A DNA stretch of 64,000 nt, from the NCBI GenBank assembly GCA_036874045.1, contig JAZBRI010000010.1, forward strand, positions 4,732,001 through 4,796,000. The letters run 5' to 3'. Source of the stretch: Cymodocea nodosa. Its lineage: Eukaryota > Streptophyta > Magnoliopsida > Alismatales > Cymodoceaceae. Positions within the stretch are counted from its first letter, which is position 1, and every line of letters begins with the position of its first letter. The notes beneath the pieces are model-generated. The model was not told the origin of the DNA, made no database searches, and saw only the letters and a list, made by a program, of their open reading frames with translations. Below, one piece after another: positions 45,808 to 57,539 of this stretch. A program made the position numbers and the translations under genes.

Positions 45808-46965
45808 TGTAGGATCGTCTGTATCACAAGAGGGGGGTGAATTGTGTCTTTAGTAATTAAAATAGTAGCGGATATAACAAGAGCACAAAACACTCGTAAA
45901 TGAAATTCTATTCTTTATGTAAAGACAGAATTTATAATATCTTTTCAGCTCAATTCCCTTCTTGACAGTTTTGATACAGTAATGTTCGATATACAATTCA
46001 AATAGAAAAATAAAGCTCTTATTCAAAACTAATTTTGAATTGTATAAAACCCGATCTTTATGCACACAGCTTCTTTCCTTCTCTTTGCTCAACCTCTGTA
46101 TCTCTTCTTCTCCAGTTGTCGAATTTCCAGACTTCTTACGTTTGCAGCTCCTTTTCTGAAATTGCTTGGAATTTCGAACTTCTTCTAATGTTGGAGAATT
46201 TTTCAGAATATGAATATTCAAACTTAACTTTTCAATTAGGGATCCAGATTGAATATTCAGACTTGGTTTTTGAGATTGGGATCCTCTATTGTAATGTAGG
46301 TCATACTCTCTATTAGTAGTCGAACTTTGTTGTCTTTCACGTTTAGCATGTTCATCCACTTAATCCATAATCCACTTTCTCCACTATAATTTTGAATTTC
46401 CACGATCTCCACTCGTAGATTCATCGAAACTTTATCCTCCTAGAGTCTTGTAGAATATCTTCTAAGTCTTCGATTTAGTCGAACACTTATCCGTTAAGTC
46501 CTATAAAAACTCGAACACTTATCTATAACTCTTTGAGTTTTTGCACCTACAAAACACGTGACTGAACAAGGAAAACTTATATGTTCGTTAGTCATTTTAT
46601 AAAACTCGAACAATTATCTATCCATGCGTATAAAAACTCAAACAGTTATCTAACTATTTGATTTTCATTATCGAATGCACATGGAAAACACGTGACAACT
46701 TAAAACATTAAAAACACACGTGCAAATAACTTAACTATACGAGTTTTTAACATAAACTATTCAACAAAAATGAAACGTTAACTCTCCAAAAGTTTAACTA
46801 TCGAAAATCTAACTCTTCGGAAATCTTTAGCTTATCCGACATAAAAATGAAACTTTCCGATAATCTGTTAACTATTATACTTAGAGAAATATACTTAGAG
46901 AATATTATTTAGACTTATTTAAAAACTTTAATAAAGTATATATCATCAAAACAAAATTCTTAACA
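45808..46965 (-). repeat. copia K 5' LTR (1,158 bp)
   Basis: TGTAGGATCG...TTCTTAACA. Collinear with the 3' LTR and with truncated LTR E. AGTTATCTAACT dyads at about 46,630-46,660 and CACGTG motifs near 46,554 and 46,690. A 93-codon plus-strand ORF is antisense and unsupported. Confidence 0.92.
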
Positions 46966-48420
46966 TAAATAACTACAAAACTAACAACCATATCAAAACA
47001 GAAAGAATTTACAAAAAAAGAACTATAACATGCGATTAAGAATAAAAATATTAACAAAAAGAAATATTTGTTTATTTATTTATTTAGTTTATTTTATTAT
47101 TCACTCATATGGATGGTGAAGGGTTGGTTCCTGAAGTCTCTCCTTGTGCCAAGTGCACACCTACCATGCAGGGATTTGGTATAGTGTTACTAGGTAATTC
47201 TCCCCATGCTCTACCTCTAGATGAAGTAGATAACCTATCAAACTTTGCTTCTAATCCCTTAATGATTTGGTCATGGCTAGCTAAAATGGGATTTACTTGT
47301 CTACTAACTTGAATTAGGGATTGAATCCCTTTCTCCATTTTAGTAAATCTTTTCTCTAGAGCAGACATTCTATCACTTAAAATTGGTTGAGCAGGTCCAT
47401 GATGCTTAGTATGGTTTCCAAGTGCTTTCGGTTGTTGCCACGAAAAATTAGGATGGTTTCTCCATCCTGGGGAATAATGTGATGACGGTTGGAATGACCT
47501 TTGTCCCATACCAATGGCATTCACTTCCTTAGACTATTGTCCTTGCAATGCAGGGCATTCTTCCATGATGTGCCTAGGAATTCCACATGCTATACACTTG
47601 ACTTCAACTACCTTATCCTTTTCTTTCTGTTGGCTTATAATTAAGTCTTCTACCTTCTTAACCATGGATGACATCCTAGCTTCCATGCCTACCATGGGGT
47701 CTATTGTGTGCATGCCCCTTGCTAAAGTTCTGTCAAATGTTCTATCTGATGAACTTTCCATTTCCATTGTCCTCTTAGCAAGGTCCACAAGTCTATTCCA
47801 TGCACTAACTTCATCAAAGGCATCTAGACATTCTTTAGAGAATCCAAATTTATTATCCTTTGATAATAAACTAGTTAAAGGACAGGCAATCTTACTAAAA
47901 TCTTTAATAAACCGTCTATAAAACCCAGCATGACCCAAAAATGCTCTTATATCCTTAATAGATTTAGGGGGTGGTAGGTTGGCTATCAAGTCTACTTTGG
48001 CCTTATCTACTTCCAACCCATTCTTAGAAACATGGCTCAACACAATTCCATATTGTACCATGAAGTGGCATTTCTCCCAATTTAAAACCAAATTTTTCTC
48101 TATACATCTTTTTAAAACCAATTTTAAATTCTTAAGAAACATATCAAAGGAAGATCCTACTATAGAAAAGTCATCTATAAAAATCTCTAAGAAATTATCA
48201 ATCATGTCCGAAAAGATTCCAGTCATACACCTTTGAAAAGTTGTAAGAGCATTACACAAACCAAAACGCATGCATTGGAATGCAAAAGTACCAAAAGGAC
48301 ATGTGAATGTGGTCTTCTCTTGGTCACAAGGTGCTATAGGAATTTGGTTATATCCAAAATAACTATCTAGAAAACAATAATATTCTTGCCCAGCTAACTT
48401 CTTTAACATTTGATCTATAA
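46966..48420 (-). pseudogene. gypsy J RT fused to gag
   Basis: On the minus strand the reading frame begins in gypsy RT (FIDQMLKKLAGQEYYCFLDS, catalytic FIDD, SFLGHAGFYRRFIKDFSK-like block) and, near 47,809, continues in the same frame into gag (AWNRLVDLAKRT, zinc knuckle CIACGIPRHIMEEC, HYSPGWRNHPNFSW). Gag ends at TGA 47,105 after ELPSNTIPNP. RNase H and integrase are missing. One TAG interrupts gag at about 47,534. The remaining 140 bp to copia K are AT-rich and noncoding. The RT side stops at 48,420, where G3 begins. Confidence 0.85.
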
Positions 48421-48480
48421 ATAGAGGTTTAAAAATTAAACAAGTTAAAAATAGAAGTTAGCAAATCAATACAAGTTTTC

Positions 48481-48501
48481 TAGCGCTGTTGCTGGGGATT
48501 G
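48481..48501 (+). promoter_or_regulatory. primer binding site, tRNA-Asp type (G3)
   Basis: TAGCGCTGTTGCTGGGGATTG, the complement of the plant tRNA-Asp 3' end with a few transitions, 6 bases after the LTR remnant. Confidence 0.88.
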
Positions 48502-48579
48502 AGATGCTAAGCAATTGTGAGTGCTATTTTGTTTTAATAGTAGGAGGAGTGTTGTGTGTTTTATTTTATAATTGAGAAT

Positions 48580-49610
48580 ATGGCATATGCTTATGCTCAA
48601 AGATTTCTAAAACCTATAGTTAGCATATGTGAATTCTGCAATTTGGAAGGTCACAACATCTCTGATTGTTTGAAACTAAGATGGTTGTAGATGGTTAGAT
48701 CACATCAACTACAAATGAATTATAATCAATATAATAGAGCTGAGTACGAGAATCCTATAGTTTACCCAACTAATGGTTAGTTTAGAATGTGTAATATGTT
48801 GAGAGACAAGGAAGTTTGGGATAGGTATGACAGACTAGAGCGTAGCTTAGAGCAAAACATGGAAAAGCTAGAACAACACAAGTTTTCTAGCGCCGTTGCC
48901 GTCCAATACATGTGTCAGCAACAAGAAGTCAACCAATTAAATTATAGGGAAGAATATACAGAACCTAAAATTGATGTTATTTATGAAACTGAAAAAATCA
49001 TAATGAAAATCGATCAAAAATTGAATGCAATGAGATTAGATGATTTGGAAAGAAAATTAAAAGCATTGAACGAATTTACAATGAAATTACAAGTTACGCA
49101 ACAGGAAAACACAAATGAAAAATTTAATGTTACAGATTTGCATAATTTGCAAGACATATAGAAAAGAGAAAATACCAATGCAATAGAATTTAAAGAATGT
49201 AATTTAAAACTAAAAATAGTTGAAGATCAAAATCACGAAAATGAAATACAAGAACATCATGAAAGTAATGAAAATCTGGAAGATGTATGTATAACATTAA
49301 GATCTAGAACTAATATACCACCAAGAATTCAAAAAGATAGTAACATGAAGGTGGATAAGAACAAAAATCAAAATGATAATGAAAATGTAATATTTGAAAA
49401 TTTAGAAATCAATGAAGAAAAATCTAAATCTGAAAATGAGACTAAAAATGATCAAATGAATGAAATGAAAGCAAAAGAAGCTTGTAAATTACAATCATTA
49501 GCACCCTATCCTGAAAGATTACAACAAACATTTCCTAAAAAATAAGAAAAAATTAGAGAAATTTTTGAAAAAGTACAAGTTAACATTCCTTTGTTAGACT
49601 TATTGTAGAA
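48580..49610 (+). pseudogene. zinc-knuckle ORF and gag linker (G3)
   Basis: Starts MAYAYAQRFLK at ATG 48,580. CEFCNLEGHNISDC is a complete CX2CX4HX4C knuckle. The coiled middle contains a 10-residue insertion relative to G1, encoded by a copy of the primer site (48,877-48,902). ITLRSRTNIPP near 49,300 matches the post-gag ITLRSG hallmark. Stops at about 48,690, 48,780, 49,159 and 49,543 break the frame. A TAG at about 49,607, before MPPCAKF, is shared with G1. Confidence 0.82.
48877..48902 (+). repeat. second, internal copy of the primer-site region
   Basis: ACACAAGTTTTCTAGCGCCG followed by TTGCC repeats the LTR-end/primer-site junction (48,472-48,492) and is closer to the canonical tRNA-Asp complement than the real site. 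It is in frame within the gag-like ORF and absent from G1. Confidence 0.8.
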
Positions 49611-50415
49611 AATGCCACCTTGTGCTAAATTTCTTAAGGATTGGTGTACTAAGAAAGGAGAGCGAAAAGTTTTAAGGAAAGTCTTTTTAGCTGAGCAAAG
49701 TAGTTCCCTATTTCTACCACAAATTCCTAAAAAGTTATTTGATCCTGGAATCCCTGTTATATCATGCACCATAGGAAATACCATTCTAGAAAGAACCTTA
49801 ATAGACCTAGGTGGAAGTATAAATGTTATGCCGAGTGATATATTTGCATCCTTAGGATTAGAAGGCTTAATCCCTACTAGAACTGTTATTCAATTAGCTG
49901 ATAAAAGTATAAGATACCCTAGAGGAAAAATATAGGATGTAATTAAAATCAAAAATTTCATATATCCTATTGATATTGTGATTTTGGATTCCCAACAAAT
50001 TAAGTATAAAAATCATGATACATCTTTAATTTTGGGAAGACCATTCTTAGCAACATCAGGGCTATTATAAATTGTAAAACTGGAGTAATGAAGTTAGCAT
50101 ATGGTAATGAGGATACTCAATTAAACATTTTCAAACTAGAAAAGTTTGAGGAATTAGAAATGTCCTTACATACTATAGACTTTTTAGAGGATGAAGGAGA
50201 TATGCTAGATGATGTGATTCAAGAAGAATTAAATAGGCAACTAAATTCTGAAACTTTAGAAGAAAGTGAAAGCATAAATGTAGAAGGAGATTAAGAAGAG
50301 ATTAACATAGTAAATGAAAATGTTCAATTAGGAGCTCTAGCTTTTGATGGTCAAAATTTAGATTTAAAGCCTTTACCTCCTGAATTAACCTATATATTTC
50401 TGAAAGAAAAATGAA
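49611..50415 (+). pseudogene. gypsy aspartic protease region (G3)
   Basis: MPPCAKFLKDWCTKKGE opens the block. The active site reads DLGGSINVMPS, with Gly in place of Ala at the fourth position of DLGAS. TAG at 49,935 replaces Glu of G1. One frame change occurs near 50,060 (LATSG), then LAYGNEDTQLN continues. An acidic tail leads to RT. Confidence 0.85.
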
Positions 50416-51530
50416 CATGTCCACTCATTATTACTTTAGATTTAAAAGAGGATCAAATTTCTAAATTAAAAGATGTAGTGAAAACTTATAAAGAGGCAAT
50501 AGGATGGACTATGACTAATATAAAAGGGCTAAGTGCAACATTATGCTATCACCACATATATTTAGAAGAGAATGCTAAACTAGTTAGAATTCCTGAGAGG
50601 AAATAGTGAAATGGTTAGATAATGACATAATTTATCCGATTTCTGATAGCTCATGGGTTAGTCCAATCCATGTAGTTCCCAAGAAATCAAGATTAACAGT
50701 TATTAAGAATGAAAGTTAGGACTTGATACCTACTAGAATTCAATTAGGTTGGAGAGTGTATATAGACTATAGAAAACTGAATGTTGTGACTAAGAAAGAT
50801 CAATTTCCCTTACCTTTCATAGATTAAATGCTAGAAAAATTAGTAGGACAAGAATATTTTTATTTCCTAGATGGGTATTCAGGATATAACCAAGTTCTAG
50901 TAGCATTAGAGGATCAAGAGAAAACAACTTTCACCTGTCCTAATGGAACTTATGCTTTTAAGAGAATGCCATTCAAATTATGTAATGCACTAGCCACCTT
51001 TCAAAGGTGTATGTAGGGCATATTCACTGGAATGACTGAAGATTTTTTAGAAATATTTATGAGTGATTTTACTATTGATGGAACTTCATATGAAGTGTGT
51101 TTAAACAATTTAGACCAAGTATTAAAATGCTGTGTGGAAAAAAGTTTGGTTCTAAATTGGGAGAAATGTCACTTCATGGTTAAACAAGGAATAGTCTTGG
51201 GACATGTTGTTTCAAAGAAAGGGTTAGAAGTAGATAGAGCTAAAATAGAAGTAATTTCTAATCTACCAGAACCTAAATCAGTAAAAGATATTAGATCATT
51301 TCTAGGACATGCTGGATTTTATAGAAGAATTATTAAAGATTTTAGCAAAATAACTAAACTTTTAACTAATCTATTAAAAGATGTCCCATTTAACTTTGAT
51401 AAAAATTGCAAAGAAGCATTTTTCAAGCTTAAAACTAGCTTAATTTCAACTCCTATAACACAAGCACCTGATTGGAGCCATCTATTTGAATTAATGTATG
51501 ATGTATCTGATTTTGTGTAGGAGTAGTGTT
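50416..51530 (+). pseudogene. gypsy reverse transcriptase (G3)
   Basis: Same protein as in G1 but more damaged. A deletion near 50,600 removes about 20 residues before WLDNDIIYPISD, and stops lie at 50,718, 50,826 and 51,013 (CAA/CAG in G1). FLDGYSGYNQ is intact, but the catalytic block is FMSDF rather than FMDDF, so one active-site Asp is lost. SFLGHAGFYRR is present. Confidence 0.88.
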
Positions 51531-51930
51531 GGGATAGAAGATAGAAAAATCTCCTAGAGTGATTCATTATGCAAGCAAAACATTAAATGATACTCAAGTT
51601 AATTATACAACTACTAAAAAAGAGTTGTTAGCTGTTGTGTTTGCCTTAGAAAAGTTTAGATCATATTTGATAGGAGCTAAAGTGATAGTATACACGAATC
51701 ATTCAGCTTTAAAACACCTAATAGCAAAGAAAGAGATTAAACCTAGATTGATTCGATGGATATTATTATTACAAAAATATGAACTAGAAATTAAATATAA
51801 AAAAGGTTGTGAGAATGTAGTAGCAGATCATTTATCAAGATTACAAATAGAAAAATCAAATATTGAAATTAAGGATAATTTTCCTAATGAACAATTATTG
51901 ACCATCAACACAATACCTTGGTATGCAGAC
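51531..51930 (+). CDS. gypsy RNase H (G3)
   Basis: [30 protein letters not shown], then [14 protein letters not shown], a near-complete Ty3/gypsy RNase H opening in the frame that continues into the integrase N-terminus. The Asp of the TDH motif is Asn here (TNHSAL). TAG just upstream (about 51,531) is shared with G1. Confidence 0.85.
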
Positions 51931-53213
51931 ATAGTTAATTACTTAGATACTAGTTTAAGACCTAAGAATTGGAATAGACTCGATAAGAAATTATTCTTTT
52001 CAAGAGTAAAATATTACTATTGGGAAGACCCATACTTATTTAAGAAATGTCCTGATCTAGTTTTAAGGAGGTGTGTTCCAAAAACTGAATATTAGAGCAT
52101 ATTGTCATTTTGCCATGACCAAGCATGTGGAGGGCATTTTGGTTCAGGGAAAACTACTACCAAAATTCTACAATGTGGATTTTATTGGCCAACATTATTC
52201 AAAGATGCTCATAAATATTGCTTAAGTTGTTTAAGATGTCAACAAATAGGAAGAATATCAAAGAGGAATATGATGCCTCTTAAGCCTATTGTTGAGGTTG
52301 AAATCTATGATGTGTGGGGTATTATGGGTCCATTTCCTATGTCTAATCAATTTAATTATATATTGTTGGGGGTGGATTATGTATCTAAATGGATAGAAGC
52401 TATTCCTACAAAAACTAATGACAACAAAGTGGTAATACATTTTATAAGAACTAATATAATTGCCAGATTTGGAATACCTAAAGCTATTATCAGTGATAGA
52501 GGAACTCATTTCTGTAATAGAAGTTTTGAAGCCTTAATGAAGAAATATCGAGTAAATCACAAAATTGCAACATCATATTATCTGCAAATAAGTGGACAAG
52601 TAGAAAGTGCAAACAAACCAATTAAGTTAATCTTAGAAAAAGTAGTAAATCCTACTAGAAAAGATTGGGCTAATAGATTAATAGATGCACTTTGGGCTTA
52701 TAGAACTACTTATAAGACAAGCTTAGGTATGATACCTTTTAGGCTAGTATATGGAAAAAGTTGTCATTTACTAGTTGAAATTGAACCTAAAGCTTATTGG
52801 GCATTAAAAACTCTGAACACTAATTTAAATCAAGTTGTTGAAAACAAGAAAATGTAATTGATTGAATTAGAAGAATTTAGGAATGAAGCTTATTCAAAAA
52901 TTGTAAGAGAAAAAGAGAAAATGAAGTTCTGGCATGACAAGAAAATTATTCCAAAAACCTTTGAAATAGGACAAGAAGTATATCTTTACATGACTGGACT
53001 CCATAACCATCTAGGAAAATTAAGATCTAGATGGGCAGGACCTTACATAATTCAAAATATTTATTCCTATGGAGCTATTGAAATTGAAATCCTAAAAATC
53101 AGAATATATTTAAAGTAAATTGACAAAGACTTAGACCTATTTTGAAAATACCAAAAAGTTCCTTTGGAATTATAGAAGAAGTAAGAGTAAAGGACTACTC
53201 GAGCTTTACTTAG
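51931..53213 (+). pseudogene. gypsy integrase (G3)
   Basis: The HHCC domain is intact (CHDQACGGHFGSGKT, CLRCQQIG). The first catalytic Asp is deleted: DVWGIMGPF replaces the GIDFMGPF of G2, a loss of 6 nt. Asp in IISDRGTHF and Glu in GQVESANKP remain. Stops lie at about 52,096 and 52,855; a frameshift near 53,090 ruins the last residues. Spacing to the next spacer is as in G2. Confidence 0.9.
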
Positions 53214-53277
53214 TAAGAAATTACCTAAGTGTGTGTTATATATGTAAAAAAAAAAAAAAAACATATTTAAGCATAGT

Positions 53278-53575
53278 CACGATTAAACCGAAAGGAATTA
53301 TCAGTTTTATTGAAACATATTTTAAAAGAAAAAAATCATTGCAGTTCAACCGATAGGATCCATCGATCTGATTGAAACATAAAAATATAAAAAAAAATTA
53401 TATATTATATTAAGTATAAATGTCAGTTTTACCGAAGCATAGTATCGATTCAACCAATAGAAGAAAAAAAGAGTATTTAATTTTGGTTCAACCGAGGAAT
53501 ATAACGATTTGACCGAAATGCTAAAATGTTGAAAAATTAAGAGTCGGTTAGACCGAAAATTCTTTGGTCTAGACT
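53278..53575 (+). repeat. array of CGGTT-N-AACCG half-dyads (G3)
   Basis: Members include GATTAAACCGAAAGG, GTTCAACCGATAGG, GGTTCAACCGAGG and CGGTTAGACCGAAA, collinear with 6,470-6,770 in G2. No ORF. Confidence 0.65.
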
Positions 53576-53624
53576 AAAGTAAAAATTATTATTATAAGTA
53601 TTTTTATTAGTAATAACTTTACAA

Positions 53625-53780
53625 GAAGTCTGTTGAGTTACACTTAACTCAACAAACTTACTCCGTTGAGTCTAGGATAAGTTAACGAACTTACCCCATT
53701 GAGTTAACTATAACTCAACGGAGTACTATAGTTAAGTCTACAGACTTAGTTCGTGGAGTTAACTGTAACTCCACAGAGAA
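53625..53780 (+). repeat. dyad cluster before ORF-X (G3)
   Basis: Includes ATTGAGTTA-ACTA-TAACTCAAC (about 53,699) and GTGGAGTTA-ACTG-TAACTCCAC (53,753-53,774, perfect arms). Followed by a TTATTTATAC stretch and, about 170 nt later, the ORF-X ATG. Confidence 0.85.
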
Positions 53781-54597
53781 GTAAATAAGAGAGCGAGAGT
53801 TTGCCTGGGAAAATGATCCGATTACCCTCCTAAAACTTAGGGTTTATTTATACTAAAACTTAGGATTTGGGGGCATTATCTGCAGACTCATTTAGAACTT
53901 AGAACAGTAGAGATCAGAGCGATTCCGTTCCATTCCATCTCCATGATGACAACGATGACGCCAGAGTTCTAGGAGGAAGCAGTTACATGACTAGATTTCT
54001 CAAAGAATTTGAAGAATGGCATACAAGGCAGAAGATCAAAAATACAACACGGGAAAAAGAACTACAAAAAGTAGAATCTAACATTTTCTACTAGAGGAAA
54101 GTTTTAGTAAATTTAGGTATAAAAATACCTTAGATTATAGAAACAAGAATCAAAGTAGCTATAGAAGTTGCATTAAATAGAGAGAGAAAAATTAGACCAA
54201 ATAATGAAGTTGCCCTAGAATTGATCCAACGTAAGTCCCGACTATGGTTCAAAAGACGTATTGGTGGACATGCCTGGTGGGCAATCTGGGAACAATAGAG
54301 GAAAGCATATGAAGAACATGCAACTGAAGAATAAGAGGAACCGACTATTGAAAGACTATTTCTGAGGAACAGTAGTTAGGACCATCCATTCCACTACTAA
54401 GGCCGTTAGGAAGAGCAACATTTTTGGGGCCATCTATGCCAAAGGAATGGAAAGAATTTGTAGAGCTAGTTAAAGTTGCCAAGAGCCAAGGAAATTCTGA
54501 GGATATGATTATGGCAAAAATGCATTTACTATATGATGCACTCTATAGGAAAAGGGCTGAAGAAAAGTTGAAGGTCCAATATAAAATTAAAATAGAG

Positions 54598-54899
54598 TGT
54601 TATGCGAAGAAAAGCACGGAAAGGGAGAAGCTTGGACTCGTGGAGAAGAAAAAAGACAAATGGGAAAGACGTGTGAAGCAAATGTAAAAACACCAAGGTT
54701 TTACGTGGTTCCCCAATTGGGTACGTCCACAGATGGAGCTCAACTGAATGATTCTCTAGGTGATCACAAAGGGATACAAGATTCAACATCATCTCTAAGC
54801 ACACGTTGGGGGTCTATTTATAACATTTGTGTACCCCCAAGTGGCTAAGGACAAAACTACCCCTATGTGTAACAAACTAATTCAAGACACATAATAACA
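54598..54899 (-). repeat. copia M 3' LTR (302 bp)
   Basis: TG...CA, with TATAAATAG on the minus strand at 54,814-54,822. Differs from the other LTR by only a handful of bases and a 3-bp indel. Confidence 0.95.
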
Positions 54900-54973
54900 A
54901 TCTCCACCTTGCCTTGAATTTACAAACTTCACCTAGAACCAAACAAATTTCCATCTTCAAAAGACCCGAAGGG

Positions 54974-55282
54974 TCAACTATAAGCAAACACATTAAGTAA
55001 GTCTAAGCAATGCTTAAACTTGCTTTCAAGAACACCTTTCGTAAACATATCGGCTGGATTGTCATGTGTGTTGATCTTCAAAATCTTCACGCGATCTTCT
55101 GTTCTAAGAAAGTGATAACGAACATCAATGTGCTTTGTCCTGTCATGAAACACATTGTCCTTCGTTAAGCTGATGGCATTGAGACTATCACAGAAAATTT
55201 CTACTTTATCATATCGCAGACCAAAGTCTCCAAGTAACCCCTTCAGCTTCAGCCATGATTCACATGGTAATACGCAGGACAT
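54974..55282 (-). pseudogene. copia M RNase H end
   Basis: WLKLKGLLGDFGL, IFCDSLNAISLTKDN, HIDVRYHFLR and NPADMFTKG are the end of a Tork/Tnt1-type copia RNase H. Upstream it is joined at about 55,275 directly to the integrase block NYSKLKVFGCPAYYHV, so the intervening RT and early RNase H are deleted. Confidence 0.85.
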
Positions 55283-56014
55283 CCAAATACTTTCAATTTG
55301 GAATAGTTAGCCGCTTTATCCATACTTCATAAGGGATCTTGTCGCCAATTGCATTGGATGGCGACCTATTCACCAAATAGGAGGCTGTGTTAACAGCTTC
55401 AGCCTTAAAACATTTTTCCAGCTCAACATGAGAGAGTATACACTAGCTCTCTCCAACAACGTCCTATTAAGACGTTCTGCAACTCCATTCTGTTGTGGAG
55501 TTCCCCTGATAGTATAATGCCTAGTTATGCCTGCATTTGCTAAAGAGAGTTGTTGAGACGGTCCCCAACAATCTGCATGGACATAATCCAACTTTCCCTT
55601 GGTAGAATGTTCTTCTCTTCTAAAGGAAACACGTTTCTGTTTCCCATAGATACAATGCCTGCATAAATCAATATCTGTAAAGATATGACCATCTAACCTG
55701 CCAAGCGTACTAAGCTTCTACATTCCCTTTAGACCCAAATGTCCTAACCTAGAATGCCAAATAGCTGACATAGACTGTTGATCACTTATTGTCGTAGCTA
55801 TCGATCCAATGATAGGTTTGCCCTGAAGAATGTATAAAGGTCCATTCTTGATTCCCTTCATTACCATTAGGGAACCTTTCAAAATGTGAAGTTTACCTCC
55901 TCCACCTAAAAAACTGAAACCTTTCTGATCAAGAGCCATTAGCGAAATAAGGCTCTTGCCTAACCTTGGCACATGCCAAACATTCTCCAAGACTTTGATC
56001 GTCCCATCATGCAT
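55283..56014 (-). pseudogene. copia M GAG-pre-integrase and partial integrase
   Basis: IWHSRLGHLGLKGM and CRHCIYGKQKR form the zinc region. MDYVHADCWGPSQ holds the first Asp. Then an internal deletion leads straight to TRHYTIRGTPQQNGVAERLN, which holds the catalytic Glu, so the second Asp block is missing. The end reads into NYSKLKVFGCPA. Confidence 0.85.
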
Positions 56015-56998
56015 CCTAAATCTGACAGATCCAACACCTGTTCTGTCACAAACATCATTATCTGCTAAAGTGACCTATCCACCATCTACCTCCTCATATG
56101 TATGGAAATATTCTTTGTTGGGAGTCATATGATTTGATGCACTAGAATCCATAATCCAACTCTGATCAGAGTAGACACTACAGCATACAGTAAGGGAGAA
56201 ATCACAGTCAGACCCTAAGTCTCCATTTTCAGCGACTGTTGCATTTCCCTTAATCTTCAATTTAGGGCAGTTTACCTTCCAATGCCCCTTTTCCTTGCAA
56301 TAATTGCAAGTGTCCTTGGAAATTCTACCTCTGAACTTACTTCTGCCTCTGCGCTTGTTGTCTCTTCTACTCTGCCATCCTTTAGACTCTGAATGATGCA
56401 CTGTCAAACCTGATCCGCTAGCATCATTGCTACCATGTGTAGCCAAATGTCTCAATTCTCAAGAATGAAGACTCAATCTTACCTCCTCCAAAGTAATAGA
56501 ATCTTTGCCAACCACAAAAGATTGCACAAAATTCTCAAAGGAGAGAGGAAGAGATACCAATAAGATGAGAGCAGCATCCTCATCTTCCACAGTAACACCA
56601 ATGTTCCTCAACTCCATGAGAATGGTGTTGAGCTGATCCAAATGTTGCTTCAATGGTGTACCTTCCTTCATTCTTAGAGAGAACAGCCTTTACTTCAACA
56701 ACAGCTTATTCGTAAGAGACTTAGTCATATACAGAGATTCTAACTTATTCCAAAGACCCAAAGCTGTATTTTCATCTGCTACCTCAATGATTATCTCATC
56801 TGATAAACATAGCAGAATAGTCGAATGTGCCTTCTCCTCTTGCTGTTCAAATTTGGCAGACTTCTTATCTAGGGTTGTCTCCACATTTAATGGAGTCCAA
56901 ATACCCTACTGTTTCAAAAGTTCTTTCATCTTAATCTACCACAAACTAAAGTTGTTCTTGGCATTGAACTTTTCAACTTTCAAGGCTGAAGATGCCAT
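56015..56998 (-). pseudogene. copia M gag and protease
   Basis: Starts MASSALKVEKFNAKNNFSLW at 56,998, the common Tork-type gag opening. NKLLLKxRLFSLRMKEGTPL and SFENFVQSFV follow; the zinc knuckle is CNYCKEKGHWKVNCP. Protease reads WIMDSSASNHMTPNKEYF: the Gly of DSG is Ser. Stops at several Trp/Gln positions break the frame. Confidence 0.88.
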
Positions 56999-57204
56999 GA
57001 CAGTAGAACAACACAAACACAGCAAGCAAATACCAAATAATTCGGACAACAAATAAGCACAAAATTTGTTATCCCAAAGTTGCAGATGAATCTTTCATTC
57101 AAAATATCCCAACTAACAAATGCAGCTACCAAATTCAAAAGATCACTCGCGAAGAATCCAAAACAAACGAAGATGAGCCAAGATCACACGTATTGTCTCA
57201 AAAT

Positions 57205-57320
57205 TCCCAAAGAACTTCAAAGAATTCCAAAGAACTTCAAAGAATTCCAAAGAATTGCTAAAGAATTCTAAAGAACTTCAAAGAATTCCAAAGAACAACT
57301 AAAGAATTCCAAAGAACTGG
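57205..57320. repeat. tandem repeat of CAAAGAATTC-type units
   Basis: About a dozen tandem 10-12-bp units alternating CAAAGAACTT, CAAAGAATTC and CTAAAGAATT in the leader of copia M, between gag and the GC-rich tract. Confidence 0.85.
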
Positions 57321-57539
57321 CCACACTTGATCTACCAAAAAAGACCAAAAAAGAATTCCGCAAAATCACAACAACAAACTTCAAAAGTTATGATAGAAAT
57401 TCTTACTACTCGTTTCACCAACGTGGAAACGACAGATGACCAAGTGCACGTTGTCAACTTCAAGATCGCAGACGTCGAACAAGAATTCCAACCACGGATG
57501 CTTTGTCACAAACACAGGTCGCGAACAAAGATCGCGTGA

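Larger units (their letters stand above)
32419..46965 (-). mobile_element. copia K, SIRE/Maximus-like element with accessory ORF (14,547 bp)
   Basis: LTRs 32,419-33,626 and 45,808-46,965 start TG and end CA. Flanks are GAAAT and TAAAT, an imperfect duplication. On the minus strand: initiator tRNA-Met primer site, gag, protease, integrase, RT, RNase H, a mosaic noncoding region, an 860-codon accessory ORF, polypurine tract AAAAAGGGGGAGAT (33,627-33,640). Solo LTR L (39,145-41,237) splits the RT frame. K itself lies within gypsy J. Confidence 0.92.
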
